Shown here piece by piece: positions 23,936-31,777 of a DNA stretch of 43,627 nucleotides. How positions within the stretch are numbered: the stretch's first letter is position 1; every line of letters begins with the position of its first letter. The stretch comes from an uncultured Muribaculaceae bacterium (GTDB lineage: Bacteria > Bacteroidota > Bacteroidia > Bacteroidales > Muribaculaceae), in contig CAJTOB010000024.1 in the NCBI GenBank assembly GCA_910578035.1, forward strand, positions 1 to 43,627, read 5' to 3'. A program made the translations under genes and the position numbers. The notes below the pieces were generated by a model. That model did not search any database. It was not told where the DNA came from and was given only the letters and a program-made list of their open reading frames with translations.

Positions 23936-25921
23936 TCAGAAGCCCAGCAGGCCGAGGGCGTCGGCGCCGAGGGCGCTTTTTTTCTCGATGTGTTCCTTTA
24001 CCATTTTTACAAATGGGTCGGAATTGAACTGGCCGCGGACGTTGATGAAGTCTTCGTCGGCGTCTTCGTCGGGGTCGTCGATACCGAAGCCTGTGCGCGA
24101 GGTGAGGGAGTATTCTTTGGCGGCATCGTCGAGGAGCATGCGGTCGAGAGTTGTGACGCTTTCGAGCCAGCGGGTAACGATTTGGGCGACGTCGTCGCGT
24201 GTGAGCTCGCCGACACTCTTTCCACACCATTTTGCAAGGCGCGAAGCCACCCATGTCCACTCCATGTCGTAGTAGTCGGCGTGGAGGCCTTGCCATCGCT
24301 GTTCGAGCTCATCGAGCGATGCAATGGTACCGTCGGCGATATCGGCGCACAGGCGGTCTATCTCGGTCTTGGGAGCGAACAGACCGCATATATCCACCCA
24401 TTTGCCTTCACCGGCAGGGTGTGTCGGGGCAAGGCGCGCACGCAGTTCTTCGTCGCTCTCTACGGGAGTGCGGCCGAGGCGGTGAATCACGGAATTGCCC
24501 ATAAACTTGTCGATTGCCATGCCGTAGTACTCACGCCCTTTGCGGAGGGCGTGTGCCTCGATGGTCATTGTCTGGAAGGCGAAGCGGTTGGCAGTGAGGC
24601 CGGCGGTGCGCTCGAGTTCGTTGAGCAGCTTTATGCCGTCCATCATCTTGCCGACTGTATAGGGGCTGAGGAGATTGAAATTGATGTTGTCGAGCAGCCG
24701 AGAATCGCGGCGACGGTCGCGGCGGGGCCATTTCTGGGCGTCGCGGATAGTGCCTACGCTACGCAGATTGACACCCGGTACAAGGAAAGAATCTCCGTGG
24801 CTTTCAATGAGGTATGAGAAGGGCAGGCGCGATGTGTCGGGGTGGTTGACATGGCGGCCCATCACGAGCGAGAATGCGCCGATTTTTGCGGGCCAGAGTA
24901 TGTATGAGTCGCTGGTAGTCTTCGAGCCGCGCTCTACCACACCCTGGTGTATGGGCCCGAGCTTGTACATATGGTTGCTCTGGTTCGAGCCTGAGCCTGC
25001 ATTGAGGAAAGAGAACATGCCGGCGATAAGGAGGCTCGATTTGTGCATCGTGACGGTGTAGGGGCCTCCGAAAATTGCGGCGGCCTCGCCGTTTTCGCAC
25101 GCACAGTTGGCAAAGAAGAGCGAGTCGTGGGCCGAGAAGAGGTGCGACAGCTGCGATGCCTGGCCGACGAAGCAGTGAGTGATTACGGCGCCATCGTCTA
25201 CCTTTGCTCCCGAGGCGAATATGAATCCTTCGGCAATGACGTCGCGGCCGACGAAGACGGGGTCGGCCTTAACGGAGGAGATTGTGCCGTCGGTGAGGCG
25301 CGCCACGCCTTTGATGCGGGCATATTCGCCGATATTGACGTTGTTGATGGCTCCGGCGTTCACAATCTCGCAGCCTCGGCCTATGCAGCCGCGCTTGCCG
25401 AAGTTGCGGTCGGCATGCACCTTTACCATAGTGACGAGACGGCGCACCAGCTCGCTGCGGTGGCGGTACATTGCGACGAGATATGCCGTCTGAGCCGACA
25501 TGTGCTCGTAGATGGGCACTTCGCGACCGCCGGTTTCGTTGAGCACCGACACTTCTGTGCCGATGCCGAAGGTGGAGTCGAGAGTGCCGACGAGCAGGCC
25601 GATGTTGTCGATATAAACACCGTCGGCGATGTCGTAATTGGCGATATAATTGGAGACTTTAGATATGTACACACCGTCGCCGACACTCACGTTGTGGAGA
25701 GTGGCGTCGGATATTCCGGCGGGGCGTTCGAGTCCGCCCGGGCGGTGGAAGACACCGTCGAAGCGACCGAGCGACACATCGCCCGAAAATGTGACATTCT
25801 TGATTCTCAGGGGGTCGAAGCCATTGGCTACGCTTACTTTGCTCCAGTCCTGCGCGGAGCAACCCCGGCTTTCGAGGATTTTGATTTCGCCCTCCGTGAG
25901 GGCGCGGCGGGAAACAGACAT
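23936..25921 (-). CDS. DUF4954 family hexapeptide-repeat protein
   Basis: 661 residues, full length for this Bacteroidota family. The N-terminal two thirds show left-handed beta-helix repeats (VTFSGDVSLGRFDGVFH, VSVGDGVYISKVSNYIANYD, GCEIVNAGAINNVNIGEYAR, VFVGRDVIAEGFIFASGA) like sugar-nucleotide acyltransferases. The C-terminal third is helical, with an acidic stretch DDPDEDADED near the end. Conserved blocks such as SHLFSAHDSLFFANC and NQSNHMYKLGPIHQG could form an active site. Reaction and substrate are unknown; an acyl- or nucleotidyl-transferase role is only suggested by the fold. It has its own good promoter and no operon partner. Confidence 0.85.
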   Translation of the reverse strand: MSVSRRALTEGEIKILESRGCSAQDWSKVSVANGFDPLRIKNVTFSGDVSLGRFDGVFHRPGGLERPAGISDATLHNVSVGDGVYISKVSNYIANYDIADGVYIDNIGLLVGTLDSTFGIGTEVSVLNETGGREVPIYEHMSAQTAYLVAMYRHRSELVRRLVTMVKVHADRNFGKRGCIGRGCEIVNAGAINNVNIGEYARIKGVARLTDGTISSVKADPVFVGRDVIAEGFIFASGAKVDDGAVITHCFVGQASQLSHLFSAHDSLFFANCACENGEAAAIFGGPYTVTMHKSSLLIAGMFSFLNAGSGSNQSNHMYKLGPIHQGVVERGSKTTSDSYILWPAKIGAFSLVMGRHVNHPDTSRLPFSYLIESHGDSFLVPGVNLRSVGTIRDAQKWPRRDRRRDSRLLDNINFNLLSPYTVGKMMDGIKLLNELERTAGLTANRFAFQTMTIEAHALRKGREYYGMAIDKFMGNSVIHRLGRTPVESDEELRARLAPTHPAGEGKWVDICGLFAPKTEIDRLCADIADGTIASLDELEQRWQGLHADYYDMEWTWVASRLAKWCGKSVGELTRDDVAQIVTRWLESVTTLDRMLLDDAAKEYSLTSRTGFGIDDPDEDADEDFINVRGQFNSDPFVKMVKEHIEKKSALGADALGLLGF

Positions 25922-25948
25922 ACTTGAATGATTATGGTGATTTGGCTA

Positions 25949-25980
25949 CAAAATTAGTCTATCGGCGGCACATTTGCAAA
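25949..25980 (-). promoter_or_regulatory. Promoter of the DUF4954 gene
   Basis: The -7 TAATTTTG is at 25956-25949 and the -33 TTTG at 25980-25977 on the minus strand, 20 bases apart. The predicted leader is about 24 bases. Confidence 0.8.
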
Positions 25981-25999
25981 TCGGGTGTGCCGCCGAGGC

Positions 26000-26791
26000 T
26001 CAGCGGAAGGTGTAGGTGATGCGGGCAGTGGAGCGCTCGGGGGCCTTGTCGTCGTTGCGGGTGAAGCGACGGCGCTTCACTTCGGCGATACAAGCCTGCA
26101 CAAGGGCGCGGTCGGCAGCCGCGGGCGATTTTCCGCCCGACAGCTCGACGGATATTACATTTCCGTCGGGCCCTACGATGGCCGTGAGGATTATACTGCC
26201 TGTGACCTCTGAAGGCACGCGCGAGTAACGCGGCATGGTCCAGCCGCCGCCGACAGTTCCGACACCGGTTCCGTTGGCATCAGAACGACCGCCGTCGGGA
26301 GTGCCGCTGTCGCCTTTTTCAGAGCCTTTTGAGGCGGTGTTATCGGGAGTCTCCGATGTGTTTTTGAAGGCATCGCCGACACCTTTGCGGGCTTTTCGAC
26401 GGGCTTCTTCCTCGGCGAGTTTCGTTTTATCAGGGCCGGTTTCGGGCGGCACGGTTTTTTCCTCTCGGCTAAGGGGCGAAGGCTGTTTCGAGGTGACATC
26501 GGGCGCGGGAGCCGCCGCTTTGCCGGCGTCCACGCGGTCTTGCCCCGAGGCTTCGGCGGGTTTCGAATTGCGGCGCACGGGCTGCGGCGCATAGGCCGGC
26601 GAAGGATCTGACGGACCGTATGCCATATCGAAAAGCTCGACAAATTCCTCGTCGATTTCGGCCACTTCCGTTGTGGGGCGCGGTGCGAGGGCTGCGGGGT
26701 CTATCTCGGCCAGATGGAGCATGCACAGGAGCGCAACAAGTATCACTGCGGCGATTACAGTGGCTGCCGCTGCCTGCAGGCGCGGTGTCAT
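26000..26791 (-). CDS. tonB: TonB-family energy transducer
   Basis: 263 residues. An N-terminal anchor (about 8-28, AAAATVIAAVILVALLCML) is followed by a long Pro/Lys/Glu-rich periplasmic spacer (about 50-175). The C-terminal TonB domain (about 190-263) reads VTGSIILTAIVGPDGNVISV and ends in ARITYTFR. It transmits proton-motive energy from ExbB-ExbD to outer-membrane TonB-dependent receptors such as SusC-type importers. Its ATG overlaps the exbD stop by 4 bp (ATGA). Which receptors it serves cannot be told from here. Confidence 0.92.
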   Translation of the reverse strand: MTPRLQAAAATVIAAVILVALLCMLHLAEIDPAALAPRPTTEVAEIDEEFVELFDMAYGPSDPSPAYAPQPVRRNSKPAEASGQDRVDAGKAAAPAPDVTSKQPSPLSREEKTVPPETGPDKTKLAEEEARRKARKGVGDAFKNTSETPDNTASKGSEKGDSGTPDGGRSDANGTGVGTVGGGWTMPRYSRVPSEVTGSIILTAIVGPDGNVISVELSGGKSPAAADRALVQACIAEVKRRRFTRNDDKAPERSTARITYTFR

Positions 26792-27222
26792 GGCTGCTCT
26801 TCGGTTTTGGCGGGCGAGGCCGGTTTTGTGGCGAGGACCATCTTTATGGCGTTGTCGGCGCCGATATTGAGCACTTCCACCACTTTGCCATAAGGCACGG
26901 CGGCATCGGCATATACGGCCACAGCCCCGAGGGAATCGGCCGGCGCGATGGCCTGAATGAAGATTGCGAGAGAGTCGGCCGGCACGGCAACGGGGTCTGC
27001 GTCGGGCGCGGCGACGTAGTAAGCGCCTTCGGCATCGATAAACATGCGCGTGGAGGGCTTCAGGGGCGTCTGCTGCGAGCTTTCGGGCAAGTCGACCTCA
27101 AGAGCGGTCGGGAACACGAACGCCGATGTGACCATGAAGAATACTAACAGAAGGAAGACCACGTCGGTCATCGAGGCCATCGAGAATGTGGCCAGCATTT
27201 CCTGTTGACGTTTCAGTGCCAT
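26788..27222 (-). CDS. exbD: ExbD/TolR-family proton-channel subunit
   Basis: 144 residues. A single transmembrane helix contains the essential Asp20 (MTDVVFLLLVFFMVTSAF), followed by a periplasmic domain (about 45-135, with AVYADAAVPYGKVVEVLN). The C-terminal tail KPASPAKTEEQP is short. It forms the ion-conducting motor with ExbB to energise TonB. It lies 4 bp after exbB and overlaps tonB by 4 bp. Membership in the TolR subfamily cannot be excluded by sequence, but the adjacent tonB favours ExbD. Confidence 0.93.
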   Translation of the reverse strand: MALKRQQEMLATFSMASMTDVVFLLLVFFMVTSAFVFPTALEVDLPESSQQTPLKPSTRMFIDAEGAYYVAAPDADPVAVPADSLAIFIQAIAPADSLGAVAVYADAAVPYGKVVEVLNIGADNAIKMVLATKPASPAKTEEQP

Positions 27223-27226
27223 GGCG

Positions 27227-27841
27227 TCAGGCAGGCTCGTTAAGGAGGTCCATGAAGTCCATTGTGCGGGCTTCGAGACGGTTCATTATCTTGTTTATCC
27301 TCGCCACAAGGTAGTTGTATGCGAAGAGCGCCACGATGCCGACGATGAGACCGGCCACAGTGGTGACAAGGGCGGCGTATATGCCGTCGGCAAACGAATC
27401 GATAGTGGCCGAGCTACCGGCCTGTGCTATTGCGTAGAATGCCTGCACCATGCCTATTACGGTGCCGAGGAAGCCTATCATCGGGGCTCCGGCAGCTATC
27501 GTGGCGAGCCACGGAAGGCCACGGCTGAGGCCGGCTATCTGGAGATTGCCGGTGTTCTCGATAGCAACGAGAACATCGTTCATAGGGCGGCCGATACGCG
27601 ATATTCCCTTTGCGATGAGGGCGGCCTCGGGTGTAGATGTGAGACGGCACAGATTGAGGGCGCTTTCGAGCTCGCCGCTATGGATATATGTTTTGATACG
27701 GTTCATGAAATTGTCGTCTTCTTTCGAGGCGCGCGCAATGACGATGCAGCGTTCGGTGAAGACGTATATGCACAGCAACAGGAGCGCTGCCAGCGGTACC
27801 ATTGTCCAGCCCCCTTCGAGGCACAGTTTCCAGAGAGACAT
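27227..27841 (-). CDS. exbB: MotA/TolQ/ExbB proton-channel protein
   Basis: 204 residues with three transmembrane helices (about 12-30, 100-125 and 145-170). The conserved channel block 'MIGFLGTVIGMVQAFYAI' and the Ala/Gly/Thr-rich third helix (GIYAALVTTVAGLIVGIVAL) carry the pore Thr and Ser typical of the family. First gene of an exbB-exbD-tonB operon. Its likely promoter (27919-27926) lies about 70 bases upstream, and a heptamer array fills the leader between. Confidence 0.93.
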   Translation of the reverse strand: MSLWKLCLEGGWTMVPLAALLLLCIYVFTERCIVIARASKEDDNFMNRIKTYIHSGELESALNLCRLTSTPEAALIAKGISRIGRPMNDVLVAIENTGNLQIAGLSRGLPWLATIAAGAPMIGFLGTVIGMVQAFYAIAQAGSSATIDSFADGIYAALVTTVAGLIVGIVALFAYNYLVARINKIMNRLEARTMDFMDLLNEPA

Positions 27842-27948
27842 TTATATAATGAAGAATTGAGAATTTATAATTAAGAATTAACAATAAGTCAATTTTACAG
27901 ACAATTTGTATTTTGCGCCAAAATTAAATCATTATTAATTGTAAATTA
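27842..27948. repeat. AT heptamer arrays around the exbB promoter
   Basis: Left units of NNGAATT/NNTAATT type (AAGAATT, GAGAATT, TATAATT, AAGAATT) lie between the promoter and exbB, so they are in its mRNA leader. Right units (ATTGTAA, ATTATTA twice, ATTAAAG; about 27930-27965) lie on the other side of the promoter and run through the pdxJ stop codon at 27949. Confidence 0.65.
27919..27926 (-). promoter_or_regulatory. -7 box of the exbB-exbD-tonB operon
   Basis: TAATTTTG on the minus strand matches TAnnTTTG. No good -33 element is seen at the right spacing. Transcription would start near 27914, giving a leader of about 72 bases that contains the heptamer array. Confidence 0.5.
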
Positions 27949-28665
27949 TTAATTATTAATTAAAGATTTGTAGCGTTTGACGGTTTCGGCGAGGCCGAGG
28001 TAGAGGGCGTCGCAGATGAGGGCGTGGCCGATGGAGACCTCGCTCAGGAATGGGATGCGGCTGTGGAAGAAGGCGAGGTTTTCGAGGCTGAGGTCGTGGC
28101 CGGCGTTTACTCCGAGGCCAAGGCGCCGGGCGGCTTCTGCGGCCTCTACGTAGGGGGCTACGGCTTTCTCGGGGTCTTCGGGATATAGGTCGGCATAGGG
28201 CTTGGTGTAGAGCTCTATGCGGTCGGCGCCGGTCTTTGCGGCGGCCTTCACGGTGTTGATGTCGGGGTCGACAAAGATAGAGGTGCGTATGCCGGCCTCT
28301 TTAAAGGTGTCGACGAGCTGGGATAGGAACTCCATATTGTCGGCCACATTCCAGCCGGCCGAAGAAGTGAGCGCGTCGGGGGCATCGGGCACGAGGGTGA
28401 CCTGGGTGGGGCGTACGGCGAGCGCCATGTCGACAAAGCGCTTGTCGGGGTAGCCTTCCATGTTAAACTCGCTTCGGAGAATAGGACGGAGTTTGTAGAC
28501 GTCGTCGCGTGTGATATGCCTCTGGTCGGGGCGCGGGTGCACGGTGATGCCGTCGGCACCGAAACTCTCGATGTCGAGCGCTACGGCACATACGTCGGGA
28601 TTGTTCTCGCCGCGTGCATTGCGCAGAGTGGCAATTTTGTTTATATTAACGCTTAAATTAGTCAT
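27949..28665 (-). CDS. pdxJ: Pyridoxine 5'-phosphate synthase
   Basis: 238 residues. Condenses 1-deoxyxylulose 5-phosphate with 3-amino-2-oxopropyl phosphate to pyridoxine 5'-phosphate. Family blocks: LSVNINKIATLRNARG at the N-terminus, GADGITVHPRPDQRHI (His near the active site), FNMEGYP, TLVPDAPDALTSSAGW, VSLFVDPD-like SIFVDPDINTV, GADRIELYT, LGVNAGHDLSLEN and SIGHALICDALYLGL with the catalytic His/Gly loop. All expected residues are present. No other de-novo B6 gene (pdxA) is in the window. Confidence 0.97.
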   Translation of the reverse strand: MTNLSVNINKIATLRNARGENNPDVCAVALDIESFGADGITVHPRPDQRHITRDDVYKLRPILRSEFNMEGYPDKRFVDMALAVRPTQVTLVPDAPDALTSSAGWNVADNMEFLSQLVDTFKEAGIRTSIFVDPDINTVKAAAKTGADRIELYTKPYADLYPEDPEKAVAPYVEAAEAARRLGLGVNAGHDLSLENLAFFHSRIPFLSEVSIGHALICDALYLGLAETVKRYKSLINN

Positions 28666-28693
28666 CTATATCTAAAAATCGCGGAATTGTTCG

Positions 28694-28701
28694 TAAATTT
28701 G
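28694..28701 (+). promoter_or_regulatory. -7 box of the ACT-nadK-ygjP unit
   Basis: TAAATTTG matches TAnnTTTG. No TTTG is found near -33. The predicted leader to the ATG at 28746 is about 40 bases. Confidence 0.45.
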
Positions 28702-28745
28702 TGGTAGTACTTCAGAGTATGTGCGGCACCGAAGTCGCTTAATTT

Positions 28746-29174
28746 ATGCAAAAGTACTCAGAAATAACAAAACGACGAAAGAATTTGGCTTCAAATAAGA
28801 TAAAATTCCCGGAAAACGAATATCTTTATCCGCCGGTGGCGGATAGTTCGAGGCTGCTTGTGGGCTGCCGTCGCGAGGATTACAGCGCCTCGCGCATAGC
28901 CCGTGCCGTCGAAGACTGCAATGCCCATCTTCTCAATCTGAATGTCACTTCGATGGGCGGCGACAACGATAGCGACGAGCGTCCGGGCTTTGCCGACACC
29001 GACCCCAAATTTCCGGTGGTGTTCGATATCCGCGTGAGCCACCGCGATACAGCAGGCATCACACGGTCGCTCGAGCGCTACGGCTACACCGTTCTGGAAG
29101 CGCAGAACGCCCGAGGCGCCGACGACGATACTATCCGCGAGCGAATAGACTACTTTTTCAGATACTTCTCATGA
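28746..29174 (+). CDS. ACT-like domain protein lacking the usual CBS pair
   Basis: 142 residues. The C-terminal 100 residues (LLVGCRREDYSASRIARAVE, VVFDIRVSHRDTAGITRSLE, YGYTVLEAQ, DYFFRYFS) resemble the ACT-like tail of Bacteroidota CBS-domain proteins that commonly sit between pdxJ and nadK. In those proteins about 120 residues of paired CBS domains precede this tail. Here only a basic, possibly disordered segment of about 30 residues is present, and pdxJ starts 80 bp upstream, so no CBS region could be hidden in another frame. Presumably a ligand-sensing remnant; the ligand is unknown. Its stop overlaps nadK by 4 bp (ATGA). Confidence 0.75.
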   Translation: MQKYSEITKRRKNLASNKIKFPENEYLYPPVADSSRLLVGCRREDYSASRIARAVEDCNAHLLNLNVTSMGGDNDSDERPGFADTDPKFPVVFDIRVSHRDTAGITRSLERYGYTVLEAQNARGADDDTIRERIDYFFRYFS

Positions 29175-30037
29175 GAATAGCAATCTACGGCAGCCGACGA
29201 CAGCAGGAGGCGGCGCCGACAGTGGCCCGCTTTCTTGAGACTCTCCACAGCAAGGGGGTCGAGACGGTCATGCACCGCAAGCTCTACCGCCATCTGCTGG
29301 AGGTGATTCCCGAGTCGCTCACAAATGTAGGCACCGTCACGGAAACACCCCGCTTCACTGCCGATATGGCCGTGAGCCTCGGCGGCGACGGCACTTTCCT
29401 GCGCACGGCCATGTGGGTGGCCGACAAGCAGATACCAATCGTTGGCGTCAACACCGGCCATCTCGGCTATCTCACATCGCTCACCATAGACCAGCTGCCG
29501 TCGCTGCTCGATATGGTCGCCTCCGACCGCTTCCGCATAGAACGCCGCAGCCTCATACACCTCGACGCGCCTTTCCTGGGCGAACATTTCTATCCTTATG
29601 CACTCAATGAGTTTGCCCTCACCCGCGAAGACACGGCATCGATGATATCGGCCCGGGTGAGCGTAGACGGCGTGGACCTCGGCGACTACCGCGCCGACGG
29701 CATTCTGGTGTGCACCTCGACAGGAAGCACGGCCTATAATCTTTCGGTAGGCGGCCCGATTGTGCAGCCGACGGTAGACGTGCATGTGATAGCGCCCGTG
29801 GCGGCTCATTCGCTGGCGATGCGCCCTCTCGTAGTCGACGGCTCGGCCGAAATCGCCATCGTGCCCTCCGGACGCGGAAACCGTGTGCGCCTGGCTCTCG
29901 ACGGCCGCTCGGCCGATGTAGATATGGGCACACGTATATGCCTGAGCAAGGCGCCATTCAAGGTCCTGGTGATGCAGCTGGCCGACCACACATTTGCCGA
30001 TGCCCTTCGCCAGAAACTACACTGGGGGATTTCGTAA
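29171..30037 (+). CDS. nadK: NAD kinase
   Basis: 288 residues. Phosphorylates NAD to NADP. The catalytic GGDGT lies in VSLGGDGTFLRTAMW (about 73-87), the NAD-binding region in GVNTGHLGYLTSL, and the second conserved block is DGILVCTSTGSTAYNLSVGG. The C-terminal beta-sandwich is complete. It is translationally coupled to the upstream ACT-like gene (4-bp overlap), and the ygjP-like gene begins at the next base after its stop. Confidence 0.97.
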   Translation: MRIAIYGSRRQQEAAPTVARFLETLHSKGVETVMHRKLYRHLLEVIPESLTNVGTVTETPRFTADMAVSLGGDGTFLRTAMWVADKQIPIVGVNTGHLGYLTSLTIDQLPSLLDMVASDRFRIERRSLIHLDAPFLGEHFYPYALNEFALTREDTASMISARVSVDGVDLGDYRADGILVCTSTGSTAYNLSVGGPIVQPTVDVHVIAPVAAHSLAMRPLVVDGSAEIAIVPSGRGNRVRLALDGRSADVDMGTRICLSKAPFKVLVMQLADHTFADALRQKLHWGIS

Positions 30038-30793
30038 ATGAACAAGGGCGCCCCGACCGTCAAGTCGTGCAGATACCATCATGCCGATTACGGCGATGTG
30101 CGCATCACCGTCAACGGGCGCGCGCGCCGCATAGTAGGTCGCTGGGCCGGCGCAGAGTTCCGCGTGACAGTGCCGCCCAATCTTCCGGCCTTCGAACTCG
30201 AGCGCTTTTTCACAGAAAAATATCAGTGGATTCTGGAGCACAAGCCTGCTCCGAAGTACTACATCGGGCAGATTATCGATGCCGGAGAGGTCGATTTCAG
30301 CATCGTGGAGGCCTGGGATACCGACAAGGGCGATATTTTCATGACCATGGTCGAACGCAGCCCGAAGCGATACAAATTCAAGAACTATTATGTGCATCTT
30401 ACTCCTACGGCTGTAGAAAACATAGGTCGTGCCGAGGTGCAGCAATATATACACAAACTGCTCATATGGGGCGCCAAAGAGGCTACCGGCCGCTATATTG
30501 TGCCTCATGCCCGCGAACTTGCCGCCCGCATAGGCCGGCGTCCTCTCGGCTGGGCCGTCAAAGAGTCTAAGACGCGTCTGGGCTGCTGTTCGTCTAAAGG
30601 CATCATCACACTGAGTCCGCGTCTGATTTTTCTACCGACAGAACTGCGCGAATTCGTGATATTCCACGAGCTGGCTCATCTGTCGGAAATGAACCATTCG
30701 GCCGCCTTCCACGAAATCTGCAACCGCTACTGCTCCGGCCGCGAGGCCGAACTCTCCGGCCGCCTCCGCGCCTTCCGCTTCCCGCTGCTATAG
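30038..30793 (+). CDS. YgjP-family zinc metallopeptidase
   Basis: A 251-residue cytoplasmic protein of the YgjP/DUF45 group. The zinc-site motif HELAHLSEMNHS supplies two His plus Glu and a downstream third His (the HExxH...H pattern), preceded by the conserved 'TRLGCCSSKGIITLSPRL', a variant of the family WGSCSxxG block. The substrate is not known. Its ATG directly abuts the nadK stop, so the two are co-expressed. A C-terminal Arg-rich stretch (GRLRAFRFPLL) ends the protein. Confidence 0.9.
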   Translation: MNKGAPTVKSCRYHHADYGDVRITVNGRARRIVGRWAGAEFRVTVPPNLPAFELERFFTEKYQWILEHKPAPKYYIGQIIDAGEVDFSIVEAWDTDKGDIFMTMVERSPKRYKFKNYYVHLTPTAVENIGRAEVQQYIHKLLIWGAKEATGRYIVPHARELAARIGRRPLGWAVKESKTRLGCCSSKGIITLSPRLIFLPTELREFVIFHELAHLSEMNHSAAFHEICNRYCSGREAELSGRLRAFRFPLL

Positions 30794-30838
30794 GCCGGGG
30801 ATAGCCCGAGTACACTGCTGTGACATGAAATAAAGCGG

Positions 30839-30961
30839 ATGGGCGGTTGGGCGGTTGGGCGGATGGGCGGTTGGGCGGACGGGCGGCTGGGCTGACGGGC
30901 CATGTTTTTTGCGTCTGAAAGCCCGTTCTCGGCGGGCGCGCCGAACGCGCGCCCCTACTGC
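30839..30961. repeat. Octamer array and GC-hairpin element copy B
   Basis: Seven consecutive 8-base units (GGGCGGTT twice, GGGCGGAT, GGGCGGTT, GGGCGGAC, GGGCGGCT, GGGCTGAC; 30841-30896) lead directly into copy B of the ~65-bp element (30901-30961; GGGCGCG...CGCGCCC hairpin). The same order is seen around copies A and C. Confidence 0.8.
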
Positions 30962-31024
30962 ATACAATAATTTATTGCCAAACACCCTTAGCTGCTGCAC
31001 TCATGATTCGCTACATTTATTATT

Positions 31025-31133
31025 CAACCGCTATGCGGTTGAGGACACGGGATATACACAAAAACCTATGGTATGGTCGCCTGGCGGCGCCCAAACCATA
31101 GGCTGTATCTATATTTAACCGCCAAAGGCGGTT
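31025..31133. repeat. Three consecutive hairpins, including a CCTATGG element
   Basis: CAACCGC-TAT-GCGGTTG (31025-31041), CCTATGG...CCATAGG (31065-31102, the same length as in the mosaic element) and AACCGCC-AAA-GGCGGTT (31117-31133). The last one on the plus strand is followed by TTTCCTT and might terminate weakly. The gap 30962-31194 holds no gene; its end (31140-31194) has reverse-oriented CAGCCCAG/CTGTCAGC octamers. Confidence 0.65.
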
Positions 31134-31194
31134 TCCTTAAAATGCCTGCCAGCTTAACGGCCTGTCAGCCCAAAATGCCTGTCAGCCCAGCTGC

Positions 31195-31755
31195 TTAAAC
31201 TGTGAGGATTTCTTTTTCTTTGGCGGCGAAGATTTCGTCGATTTTCTTGAGGTATTTGTCATGAATTTTCTGGACTGTTGCCTCGGCGTCTTTTTCGGTG
31301 TCTTCAGGCATGCCCTGCTTTATGGCTTTTTTGAGGCCGTCGATTGCATCGCGGCGAGCATTGCGCACAGATACTTTGGCGTTTTCGGCTTCGGCCTTGC
31401 ACTGCTTTACGAGGGCCTTACGGCGGTCTTCGGTCAACGGGGGAATGGAGAGGCGGATAACTTCGCCGTTGTTTTCGGGTGTGATGCCGACCTCGGAGTT
31501 GATGATAGCCTTTTCGATGGGTTTGAACATGGCTTTCTCCCAGGGTGTGATGGCGATAGTGCGGGCGTCGGGCACGCTGATGTTGGCAACGTTCGACACG
31601 GGCACCATGCTGCCGTAGTATTCTACGCGCACGCCGTCGAGAATCTTGGCATTGGCCTTGCCTGCGCGGATTCGTGCGAGGGTTTCGTCGAGATATGCCA
31701 CGGCCATTTCCATTTTTTCTTCGGCGGGCTCGATGTAAGTTTTAGGATCTGTCAT
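31195..31755 (-). CDS. frr: Ribosome recycling factor
   Basis: 186 residues. Splits post-termination ribosomes together with EF-G. Typical blocks are ARIRAGKANAKILDGVRVEY, 'VANISVPDARTIAITPWE', AIINSEVGITPENNGEVIRL and IPPLTEDRRKALVKQ, matching the two-domain family at normal length. It is 22 bp downstream of pyrH, a neighbour it has in many bacteria. Confidence 0.98.
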   Translation of the reverse strand: MTDPKTYIEPAEEKMEMAVAYLDETLARIRAGKANAKILDGVRVEYYGSMVPVSNVANISVPDARTIAITPWEKAMFKPIEKAIINSEVGITPENNGEVIRLSIPPLTEDRRKALVKQCKAEAENAKVSVRNARRDAIDGLKKAIKQGMPEDTEKDAEATVQKIHDKYLKKIDEIFAAKEKEILTV

Positions 31756-31777
31756 ATTATCAGATTTAAAAGTTTAT

